A stretch of DNA of 64,000 bases from an uncultured delta proteobacterium (GTDB taxonomy: Bacteria > Desulfobacterota > Desulfobulbia > Desulfobulbales > Desulfocapsaceae): positions 94,690 to 158,689 of the forward strand of contig CAIUQR010000088.1 of NCBI GenBank assembly GCA_903901335.1, in the 5' to 3' direction. Below, piece after piece: positions 30,734-38,293 of this stretch. The position numbers and the translations under genes were made by a program. The notes beneath the pieces are model-generated. The model saw only the letters and a program-made list of their open reading frames with translations, searched no databases and was not told the origin of the DNA. Positions within the stretch are counted from its first letter, which is position 1. Every line of letters starts with the position of its first letter.

Positions 30734-31251
30734 CCGGCTTCGACCTGCTGCCTAAACTGATTGTCAAAGCCCGACATTCCAAAGGCTGGCTCCGGATTCT
30801 GAACTTCATGATGGGCCGGATCATTCCGTTTAACCGGCCGCACGGTTTCCGGATAATCGAACTGGGCGAGGAGCGTGTCGCGACCTGCGCCTCCTACCGA
30901 CGATCCAACCATAACCACATCCGGGGCATCCATGCCTGTGCGATTGCGACGGTGGCGGAATTTTCGGCAGGGCTTCTACTGCTCTCCCGCCTTGATCCGG
31001 CCCGCTATCGGTTGATCATGTCGAATCTGGAGGTTGAATATATGTACCAGGCCAAGCTGGACATCATAGCCGAAACCGGTCTCAGTCACACTGTCTTGCA
31101 GGAAAAGGTAGTTCAACCCCTGAAGACCCAAGAGGCGTGCTCGATAGTGATGGAGACCCAGGTCAGCGACAAGGCCGGGAACAAGGTCGCCTGTGCCCAT
31201 ACCACCTGGCAGATCAAGCGCTGGGATAAAGTCCGGACCAGAATCAAATAA
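30730..31251 (+). CDS. DUF4442 hotdog-fold protein (thioesterase-like)
   Basis: A 173-residue hotdog-fold protein of the DUF4442 type: IIPFNRPHGFRIIELGEERVATCASYRRSNHNHIRGIHACAIATVAE is the typical N-terminal half with the central helix, followed by VEYMYQAKLDIIAETGL. Members resemble PaaI-type acyl-CoA thioesterases. In this operon it could release fatty acid from stalled acyl-CoA; the activity has to be considered unproven. It is translationally coupled to the reductase gene. Confidence 0.8.
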   Translation: MTGFDLLPKLIVKARHSKGWLRILNFMMGRIIPFNRPHGFRIIELGEERVATCASYRRSNHNHIRGIHACAIATVAEFSAGLLLLSRLDPARYRLIMSNLEVEYMYQAKLDIIAETGLSHTVLQEKVVQPLKTQEACSIVMETQVSDKAGNKVACAHTTWQIKRWDKVRTRIK

Positions 31252-31277
31252 CCCTTTCACTCTCCAGGGAGATCCAC

Positions 31278-32978
31278 ATGTTCCTTTTTAATCCCCGAAA
31301 ATATGAACGTGAGCATGCGGACTCCCGTTCGCGTGAGCTGGTCGAAAAGACCATCGCCTTTTTTGAAAAAAAGGGCCTGCAGAAGATTAAAGAAGACGAT
31401 CAGTCCAAGGTCTGGTACCAGGATTTTCTTGACTTCATCAAGGAAGAGCAGGTTTTCGCCAGCCTTCTGACTCCTGCCGCCTATGGCAATGGGGACTGCC
31501 GCTGGGACATGTGGCGGCTCAGTGAATTCAACGAGGTGCTGGCCTTTTACGGCCTCTGTTACTGGTATGCCTGGCAGGTAACGATCTTAGGCCTCGGTCC
31601 GATATGGATGGGTGACAACGAGGCGGCTAAAAAACGGACCGCAGCCCTCTTGCGTGCGGGCGGGATCTTTGCCTTCGGCCTCTCCGAGAGGACCCATGGG
31701 GCCGATCTTTATTCCACCGAGATGACCCTTATCCCGCAGCCGGACGGCACCTGGCTGGCCCGAGGCTCCAAATACTATATCGGCAACGGCAACTGCGCGG
31801 CACTGGTCTCGACCTTCGGCAAGCTGGCCGACAGCGGCGACTACGTCTTTTTTACGGTCAAGACCGATCACCCGAACTACGAGTGCGTAAAGAAAATCGA
31901 TACCTCCGGGGTCCGGCAGGCCTATGTGGCCGAATTTGTGCTGCATGACTATCCGATTACCGCGGCTGATATCTTGTCGCGCGGCAAGCCGGCCTGGAAC
32001 TCGTCGCTCAATACCATCAATATCGGCAAATTCGAACTGGGTTGCGCCTCGATCGGCATTGCCACCCACGCCCTGTACGAGGCCCTGAATCATGCCGCGG
32101 CACGGATTCTTTACGGTCGGGCGGTGACGGATTTTCCGCATGTGAAGAAACTCTTCACCGAATCATATGCCCGGCTGACCGCGATGAGGCTGGTTGCCTG
32201 GCGGGCCGCCGACTACCTGCGTTCCGCCTCCGACGACGACCGGCGCTATCTGCTCTACAACCCGATCGTCAAGATGAAGGTCACCGGCCAGGGGGAAAAG
32301 GTGATCGGCCTCTTGCATGAGGTGATCGCCGCCAAGGGCTATGAGCAGGACACCTATTTCGAGATGGCGCTCCGCGATATCGGCATGCTGCCGAAGCTGG
32401 AAGGCACCGAGCATGTCAATATGGCGCTCATCGTCAAGTTCGTGAAGAATTACTTTTTCGGTCCGGTCGATTATCCCGAAATCCCCAGGCGTTGCGAGGC
32501 GGGCGACGACGGCTACCTGTTTCGCCAGCTGACCGGCGGGCTGTCTTCGGTGCGGTTCCCCGATTACCGTCTGGCCTATAAGGGCAACACGCTGGCAAAC
32601 GTTGCGATCTTCCGCGAGCAGGTCGAGCTGTTCCGCTCGCTTCTGGCAAAAGCACCTCCCGGCAAGGCACAGGCTGAGGATATCGATTATATGCTGGCTG
32701 CAGGCGAACTCTTTACCCTGATCGTCTATGCCCAGCTGATCCTAGAAAACGCCCGTATCTATAAAACCCAGGACGAGCTTCTTGAGCAGATCTTCGCCTT
32801 CCTGGTCCGGGATTTTTCCGGATTTGCGTTACGGATGATCTTGAGTTACGAAAACTCCAGTGCCCAGGAGGAGATTTTCCGGGCCATGATCCGAAAACCG
32901 GCCATGGACACTGCGAGTTTCACCTGGGTCTGGGGCGCTGTCTATGCGCTGAGAGATCAGTATGTTATGAATGAATAA
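31278..32978 (+). CDS. second acyl-CoA dehydrogenase
   Basis: A 566-residue acyl-CoA dehydrogenase divergent from the one at 25918. FGLSERTHGADLYSTEMTL replaces the usual LTEPxxGSD motif, and the tail FDSA... region is replaced by a helical C-terminal domain (PPGKAQAEDIDYMLAAGELFTLIVYAQLI). The canonical EGTNEI motif near the C-terminus is not found; a Glu in DIGMLPKLEGTEHVNMALI is a candidate for the catalytic base. Chain-length range is unknown; it may act on branched or shorter substrates. AGGGAG lies upstream of the ATG. Confidence 0.88.
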   Translation: MFLFNPRKYEREHADSRSRELVEKTIAFFEKKGLQKIKEDDQSKVWYQDFLDFIKEEQVFASLLTPAAYGNGDCRWDMWRLSEFNEVLAFYGLCYWYAWQVTILGLGPIWMGDNEAAKKRTAALLRAGGIFAFGLSERTHGADLYSTEMTLIPQPDGTWLARGSKYYIGNGNCAALVSTFGKLADSGDYVFFTVKTDHPNYECVKKIDTSGVRQAYVAEFVLHDYPITAADILSRGKPAWNSSLNTINIGKFELGCASIGIATHALYEALNHAAARILYGRAVTDFPHVKKLFTESYARLTAMRLVAWRAADYLRSASDDDRRYLLYNPIVKMKVTGQGEKVIGLLHEVIAAKGYEQDTYFEMALRDIGMLPKLEGTEHVNMALIVKFVKNYFFGPVDYPEIPRRCEAGDDGYLFRQLTGGLSSVRFPDYRLAYKGNTLANVAIFREQVELFRSLLAKAPPGKAQAEDIDYMLAAGELFTLIVYAQLILENARIYKTQDELLEQIFAFLVRDFSGFALRMILSYENSSAQEEIFRAMIRKPAMDTASFTWVWGAVYALRDQYVMNE

Positions 32979-32997
32979 GGGAGAATAGAGGGCGGAA

Positions 32998-34170
32998 ATG
33001 GGACATCATCTGGACGGCAAAAACACGCTTGTGCCCCTGATCGACCGGTTGAATAAATATCCAATCGGTCTCTTCGATAACGACAAGCTGCGGCGGATCC
33101 TGGAGCTGCTCTTTTCCGAAAAAGAGGCCTTTGTCGCCTCCCGTTTTCCACTGGAGGAGGCGACCCTGCCGGAGCTGTGCCGGCAGACCGGTCTGACAGC
33201 GGAGAGTCTGTTGCCGATCCTGGAGCAGATGGCCGACAAAGGGCTGGTCATGGACCTGCCCTATAACGACATGACCTATTATCTGCTGATGCCGGGCCTG
33301 ATCGGATTCTTCGAGTTCACCTTCATGAAGCAGCGCGCCGACCTGCCGGTAGAGGAACTGGCCCGGCTGATGACCGAATATCTCTACGACGATCCGGAAC
33401 AGGGCCAGGGCAGGGAATTTTTCGGCTCCAAAACGCCCCTGACCCGGTCTCTGACCTATGAGGAGCATATCCCGGTCAGCTCGGTGATCACCTCCTACGA
33501 GAGCGCCCGCGAAATCATCCGCCAGGCGGATTTCGGGGCGGTCGGCATGTGTTACTGTCGGCATAAAAAAGAGCACCTGAACGACAATTGCAAAAAAGGG
33601 GCTCCCACCAAGGGGATTTGCATTTCATTGGGGACTGCCGCCAAGTTCATGGCTAGGCGGGGCTTTGCCGAACAGCGCTCCACCGAGGAGCTGCTGGCGG
33701 TGATCGACCGGGCCCGCGGACTGCACCTGACCCATATCACCGATAATATCCGTCATAAGCCGTCGTTTATCTGTAACTGCTGTTCCTGCTGCTGTGAATT
33801 GCTGGGCGGCATCCGCCAGGGCTTTATTAACGGAGTGGCCAAGGCCGCTTTTATGGTCAAGGTTGACCAGGAGACCTGCGTCGGCTGCGGCCTCTGCGCC
33901 AAGGCCTGCAATATCGCGGCCCTTGGCACGGAAATGATCGACGGCAATAAAAAAAGCAGTCTTACCATCCGGGAGGACATGTGCCTCGGCTGCGGCGCCT
34001 GTATTGGCACCTGCCCCACCAGCTCCCTCTCCCTGACTTCAGTCGTACGCCCCCGGCCGCCGGAGAAGAAAAAGGACCTCTTTATCAAGATCCTGAAGGA
34101 AAAGAAGCGCTTCACTCCGTTCCTGATCAGCGGTATCAGGAAAAAGATCCGCCGGGCCTTCGGGTATTAA
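32998..34170 (+). CDS. 4Fe-4S binding protein with winged-helix-like N-terminus
   Basis: A 390-residue protein whose C-terminus has two ferredoxin motifs, CVGCGLCAKAC (from residue 294) and CLGCGACIGTC (from 329), each completed by a following Cys-Pro type end, for two 4Fe-4S clusters. More cysteines lie before them: CYCRHKKEH at 185 and the unusual CNCCSCCC at 259. Residues 1-110 look like helix-rich, winged-helix-like DNA or protein-binding folds. It ends in a basic tail (DLFIKILKEKKRFTPFLISG). It could carry electrons from the acyl-CoA dehydrogenases to a quinone or other acceptor; this is inferred from its place at the end of the operon. A degenerate copy of its tail is found at 35320-35502. 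Confidence 0.82.
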   Translation: MGHHLDGKNTLVPLIDRLNKYPIGLFDNDKLRRILELLFSEKEAFVASRFPLEEATLPELCRQTGLTAESLLPILEQMADKGLVMDLPYNDMTYYLLMPGLIGFFEFTFMKQRADLPVEELARLMTEYLYDDPEQGQGREFFGSKTPLTRSLTYEEHIPVSSVITSYESAREIIRQADFGAVGMCYCRHKKEHLNDNCKKGAPTKGICISLGTAAKFMARRGFAEQRSTEELLAVIDRARGLHLTHITDNIRHKPSFICNCCSCCCELLGGIRQGFINGVAKAAFMVKVDQETCVGCGLCAKACNIAALGTEMIDGNKKSSLTIREDMCLGCGACIGTCPTSSLSLTSVVRPRPPEKKKDLFIKILKEKKRFTPFLISGIRKKIRRAFGY

Positions 34171-34237
34171 AAAGAGGACTGCCGGACGCTCAGCGGTTTG
34201 CTCCTGCCGTGGATTGCCTCTGCAGACCAGAGGGAAC

Positions 34238-34266
34238 AAAAAAAGGCAGGGTCAATGGACCCTGCC
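34238..34266 (-). terminator. intrinsic terminator of the PEP-CTERM gene (and probably of the fad operon)
   Basis: GGCAGGGTC and GACCCTGCC form a perfect 9-bp stem with loop AATG. On the minus strand it is followed by seven T. It ends the leftward PEP-CTERM gene and can also stop rightward reading from the fatty acid operon. Confidence 0.85.
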
Positions 34267-34289
34267 TTGGTGTACTGCTCTTGCAAAGA

Positions 34290-34859
34290 CTATTTGGACA
34301 GCTTCTTCCGTCCCAGTCGAGCCAGGCCAATTAAGCCGGTACCAAAAAGGAGCATGGTGGCCGGTTCGGGGACTTGACCGGCGGCATTTCCGGAGCCGCC
34401 AGGAGAAGTGGGGCCAAATTCGTAGGTCAAAACCTCTTTGTCCAGATAGAAAGATCCATCATGAACTTTAACTATCACAGAGAGAGATCCATCCTGCAGG
34501 TAGGAGGCAATCGATAAAAGGTCAAAAGGTGCTGCGCCTGGTCCTGAATTGTTGGGTACCTCTTTAGTACCTTGAAAACTTAAATCTAAATCGAAATCAT
34601 ATTTCTCATTAGCATTCCCATTATCATTGTTGTCATATGTATAAATTTCTAAGTGAGCAGAAGTTACAGTATTAACTCCAACGGTAAAAGGCGGGGTACC
34701 AGTAACAATATTAAACGTATGTTCTTGACTAGTTTTATTATTGCTGCCACCCATCAAAATATCGTCCGGGTCCCATTTAATTTGATACGCACTTGCTACC
34801 CCAGCCATGCCCATCATCAGCAACCCTGTTGCCAATCCTGCTAAAAATTTCTTTTTCAT
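34290..34859 (-). CDS. PEP-CTERM sorting-domain protein
   Basis: A 189-residue exported protein. The signal peptide MKKKFLAGLATGLLMMGMAGVASA is cleaved after ASA; the body is beta-rich and acidic. The C-terminus QVPEPATMLLFGTGLIGLA followed by RLGRKKLSK is a classical PEP-CTERM signal: VPEP motif, hydrophobic segment and basic tail, processed by an exosortase. No exosortase gene is visible here, so it must be elsewhere. The start at 34859 has AAGGAAG just upstream; the longer frame to 34970 is not supported. Its terminator follows at 34238-34266. Confidence 0.92.
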   Translation of the reverse strand: MKKKFLAGLATGLLMMGMAGVASAYQIKWDPDDILMGGSNNKTSQEHTFNIVTGTPPFTVGVNTVTSAHLEIYTYDNNDNGNANEKYDFDLDLSFQGTKEVPNNSGPGAAPFDLLSIASYLQDGSLSVIVKVHDGSFYLDKEVLTYEFGPTSPGGSGNAAGQVPEPATMLLFGTGLIGLARLGRKKLSK

Positions 34860-35319
34860 TTCTTCCTTCTTACGTTCGATTATTGTCAATTTTTGCCAAT
34901 TGGAATTGTATTTTTTATTATAAGCGGCGCTCCACTGCCATCTAATCGCATCTGCACCCTGCGCAAACATTATGCAAACGCCATGCCTTGTTTGAAAAAA
35001 AATCTCAACATATTATAATAAAAGGATATTGTTTCAACAACCATAACCTCCAATAGATGTCCGATTCATTTTTCCGGAATACTCTTCCGGAAATGCGGAA
35101 TAGCTTGTTCTGCTCTCCTTTTTTGAAGTGAAAGTGGCAAGCGAAACGACTCTATCTATATAGATATATACCATTTTTCCAGAATTACTTTTAATTCGCC
35201 CTCTGCCGCTCCTTTTTCCCGCCTCTGATAACACAGAAGACTCCCAGCGGGTACGCTTCTCCCTTATTTCTCCTGGGTCTCGCCCCGCCAGTCTGCAGGG
35301 AGCGGTTTGGCGGTGGGCA
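34860..35319. other. AT-rich intergenic region without recognised gene
   Basis: Upstream region of the leftward PEP-CTERM gene. It is AT-rich with short runs such as TATATAGATATATA (35157-35170). No convincing gene, terminator or tRNA is visible. The ORFs on either strand lack ribosome-binding sites. Confidence 0.5.
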
Positions 35320-35502
35320 ATGGATGCTTATCGGTTCGAGAAACAGGAATTTTCGAACAGCCCCGTCTTCACCGCAGAACTTGCCCTGCCTCCCGAGAAA
35401 GACCTCTTTGTCAAGATCCTGAAGGAGAAGAAGCGTTTTACCCCGTATCTCGTCAGCGGTCTCAAAAAAAAGATCCGCCGGATTTTCGGTGCATTAAGCT
35501 GA
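35320..35502 (+). pseudogene. degenerate copy of the 4Fe-4S protein C-terminus
   Basis: The last 40 residues of this open frame (PPEKDLFVKILKEKKRFTPY, then LVSGLKKKIRR-FG) are about 80 percent identical at DNA level to the end of the 4Fe-4S gene at 34060-34167. None of the Cys motifs is present. It is a remnant of a paralogous gene or a partial duplication, 1.2 kb downstream of the original, with the PEP-CTERM gene in between. Confidence 0.7.
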
Positions 35503-35642
35503 GTTTTGTTTAGAGCCATTTTCTCCTTCTATTTTTTCTCCATTGTCCTTTCCCGCAAGTTATGTATAATAACCGGAGTATGAACAGCCCATCAGCTGGA
35601 TTTTTATGATGAGGGACAGCCCCAGCATGTTCCACTATTGGA

Positions 35643-35801
35643 ATGCTCGGATTTAAAAAAGCGAGATCGTCGGTCGAAGTATTTGTAATTGCAATGATTG
35701 ATGCGAATATGGGCACGGTGGTTGAGTTGTTTCAAACAAGCAAACGATTTGCCACGAATAAAAACGAATTTTCATTTGGTTACATCAACCCGGAAAGTTG
35801 A
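35643..35801 (+). CDS. possible small protein (52 aa)
   Basis: A 52-codon open frame beginning MLGFKKARSSVEVFVIAM and ending FGYINPES. It has a plausible amphipathic/hydrophobic middle but only a poor ribosome-binding site (TTGGA). It lies alone in 590 nt between the tail remnant and the acyltransferase gene. It could be a small gene, a fragment or chance. Nothing else is recognised in 35503-36094. Confidence 0.25.
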   Translation: MLGFKKARSSVEVFVIAMIDANMGTVVELFQTSKRFATNKNEFSFGYINPES

Positions 35802-36094
35802 GTTTAAAATAAATCGATTAACTCCGCCTCGCTTTTTTCCTCTAGAACTTGCTGAAGTTTGCCGGTTACCCCTTATAAGTGGCAAGATGTTAGCATCATG
35901 ATCATAGCATGTTGCTAACCGGGAATCATTTATAATATCGCTACAACTATTTAACATCAAAAGAAATTAGGTTGATGGTTGCAGTACACCATATGAATTG
36001 TTGCTGCGGTCCGATATGTAATTTGGATTACTTCAGACAGTATGGCAGGACATCGAAAAGAGCTGAACTCGATTGTTTCTAAAAGGAGTATCCC

Positions 36095-37309
36095 ATGCCG
36101 ATTTGGTTTAAAGTCGTAAAAAAGTCGGAAGACATCGCAAAGGTATGCCGATTGCGTCACAAGGTCTTTGTTCAGCAGGAACATCGGCTCGAGTCTGCTA
36201 CCGATTATATAGTCGATTTATATGATGCCTTGAACGAAACCATCAATATTCTGGCATTCGATGGAGATAAGCCCGTCGGAACCATTCGAGCGGTGATGCA
36301 TAATCCGGTGGGCTTACCGGCGTTGGATCATTATGATTTTGGTCCCTATATCAGCAAATTCGACAGTCACTGTTCTTGTTTCGGCTGGCTGTGTGTTTTA
36401 CAGGAATACAAGAATTACCCTTCCCTTCTCTTCGGCCTATTTAAAATGGCGGTGAGCGAATTGCGAAAAAAGGGCCAGCGGCATATTATCGCCACGGTCC
36501 ACCCGCCGTTGCTGAGCTTATTGAAGCGTTCTTTCAACGCCAAGCGCGTGGGCGAAAATTTTAAGTCCGGAGAGTTGAAGGTTCCGATGGCCCCGGCATA
36601 CATCGATACAGACAATTTCCCTCCCCGTACGCGAGAAGTCTTTCACGACCCTGAAAGAAGTATTTTTCATGATTCCAATATTCGCCGAATCTATCACGAG
36701 GGGGAACCCATTATAAAAAAAGGGGAATTAGGTGAGGAGGCCTTCTTGATCATGCGGGGCTCCGTGCGCTCACTGCCTGAAGATGGAAATGGGAATTCAA
36801 TTATTCCCGGACCGGATGATTTTGATCCTCTAGGTCCGAAAGATCTGCTTTTCCATCAAGGGGAGGTCTTTGGCGAATTGTCCTTGCTTGACCAAGGGGA
36901 GCGCACCACGACCATTGTCCCTTACTCCAAAGAGGTGGATGTGATGGTTTGGAATAAGGACGAATTTCTGAATCAGATGGCAACCTGTAGGGAAACGGCG
37001 CTCGACATAAGTAAATTTCTCGGCAAACGGCTGCGCAACCAGATTAATCCCAAAGGCAGTCTCATAGCCGATATCCTGCCCATTCTTACCAGGATTATGC
37101 ACGATGCATCCAATGAGGGGAAAAACGATATGGACTTGATCTGGCTGGCTCGTCAATGCGGGGTCTGGCCCAAAATCCTGAAAGATCAGATGGTCTTGTG
37201 GCAGCGCGATGGCCTGGTCGCCCATACAGAAGGCCGTATCGCTGTCCTGAAACCCAAACGATTACGCAGCGTGATCGCCAAAGCGGGGGAGCAATCCGGG
37301 AACGCCTAG
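36095..37309 (+). CDS. GNAT N-acyltransferase fused to cyclic-nucleotide-binding domain
   Basis: A 404-residue fusion. Residues 1-185 are a GNAT-type acyltransferase of the autoinducer-synthase/FeeM class: VCRLRHKVFVQQEHRLESATDYIVDLYD, PVGTIRAVMHNPVGLP, and FGWLCVLQEYKNYPSLLFGLFK. Residues about 200-320 are a cNMP-binding (CAP_ED) fold: RIYHEGEPIIKKGELGEEAFLIMRGSV and the phosphate cassette GEVFGELSLLDQGERTTTIV, with its Glu and Arg present. The rest is a helical domain, perhaps a winged helix (LIWLARQCGVWPKILKDQMVLWQRDGLVAHTEGRIAVL). This suggests an acyltransferase controlled by cAMP or cGMP. Its leader AAAAGGAGTATCCCATG is identical to that of the E1-nitroreductase gene. The product could be an N-acyl amino acid; this is inference. 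Confidence 0.8.
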   Translation: MPIWFKVVKKSEDIAKVCRLRHKVFVQQEHRLESATDYIVDLYDALNETINILAFDGDKPVGTIRAVMHNPVGLPALDHYDFGPYISKFDSHCSCFGWLCVLQEYKNYPSLLFGLFKMAVSELRKKGQRHIIATVHPPLLSLLKRSFNAKRVGENFKSGELKVPMAPAYIDTDNFPPRTREVFHDPERSIFHDSNIRRIYHEGEPIIKKGELGEEAFLIMRGSVRSLPEDGNGNSIIPGPDDFDPLGPKDLLFHQGEVFGELSLLDQGERTTTIVPYSKEVDVMVWNKDEFLNQMATCRETALDISKFLGKRLRNQINPKGSLIADILPILTRIMHDASNEGKNDMDLIWLARQCGVWPKILKDQMVLWQRDGLVAHTEGRIAVLKPKRLRSVIAKAGEQSGNA

Positions 37310-37362
37310 CAGATGCAACTAATTTTGCTAACGATGAAAATGATACCTGGCATTATCAACAA

Positions 37363-38091
37363 TCAGAACTTCGGATGATACTTTTTATCCAGACCTAACA
37401 ATAAAAAATCAAGCAGATCCGGGTGGTGTTCCTTCATATGTTTTTCTATCCGTTCCCAGGAGGTGGCATAAGGGATCCTTTTCCCATGGTATTCCACGGG
37501 ATCACCCACTTGGGAAAATACAAATCCGAATTTGTACAGGGCGTGGAAGAGCTTGGCCTCTGTGATCATATACATGTGGCTGAGCCCCATCTCCTTGCAT
37601 TTGAGATAAACCCCTTTATATAATCCAAGGGTAATAACCGGCTTCTGGCGTTTTTCCTTAAACGCTTGATCTTTTGTTTTTACATCGGAAACCCCGCCCT
37701 GAGATTGGGGAATATAGGACTCCACACCATACATCCCGTCTTCAGGCCGCCTTCGAAGCTTCTTTGAGACGGCAAGCCGGGAGACTTCAGTAATGAACCG
37801 TGGTTCTGGTTTGTCGTGAAAACCCGTGATTCTGGAGGCGTGTTCCACCGGGAATCCTTTTGGGGAGTCGAGGATCATCCTGACGGTTCCGATGACATCA
37901 TCTTCTTCGTTCAAAGCGGCAAAGTGGACAGAGTGCTGATCATATTTATCTTTTTCGAACTTGTCCGGGAAATCATCCGGGTTTTCAAATCCGAACTCAA
38001 GGGCATACACTTCATACCGCAAACGGAAAATTTCTTTTTTCAGATCTTCCGAATCAGCCTGCATGAATTGGAAATTTCCGTATCTAAACAT
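37363..38091 (-). CDS. PEP-CTERM/exosortase system-associated acyltransferase
   Basis: A 242-residue GNAT-fold protein of the exosortase-linked acyltransferase family: FRLRYEVYALEFGFENPDDFPDKFEKDKYDQHSVHFAALN, VIGTVRMILDSPKGFP, EVSRLAVSKKLRRR and ALYKFGFVFSQVGDPVEYHGKRIPY are its hallmark blocks. The family resembles AHL synthases and FeeM, which acylate amino acids from acyl-ACP. I use the start at 38091, which gives the family length; a longer frame to 38163 exists. It is convergent with the GNAT-cNMP gene (53 nt apart) and divergent from the E1-nitroreductase gene. Two PEP-CTERM genes nearby fit the association. Confidence 0.88.
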   Translation of the reverse strand: MFRYGNFQFMQADSEDLKKEIFRLRYEVYALEFGFENPDDFPDKFEKDKYDQHSVHFAALNEEDDVIGTVRMILDSPKGFPVEHASRITGFHDKPEPRFITEVSRLAVSKKLRRRPEDGMYGVESYIPQSQGGVSDVKTKDQAFKEKRQKPVITLGLYKGVYLKCKEMGLSHMYMITEAKLFHALYKFGFVFSQVGDPVEYHGKRIPYATSWERIEKHMKEHHPDLLDFLLLGLDKKYHPKF

Positions 38092-38293
38092 TATGTATCC
38101 CCGGTGATGCGGGTTGGAGTAGATAATACCATCAAGTTGAGGTACTTCCAGGTATATTTTCAATCCATGCCAAAGTCAAGTAAAAAAGCTTGTTGCAAAA
38201 AGGGGCGGCCGCATCTAAGATCTTAACAAGGTGAAGTATTTTGCCTTCAGTGATCTGCCTTGGGGGCAATTCAGACTAAAAAAGGAGTATCCC

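Noticed and set aside
34971..35319. Small open frames on both strands upstream of the PEP-CTERM gene
   Set aside because: No ribosome-binding sites, AT-rich composition and no similarity that I recognise.
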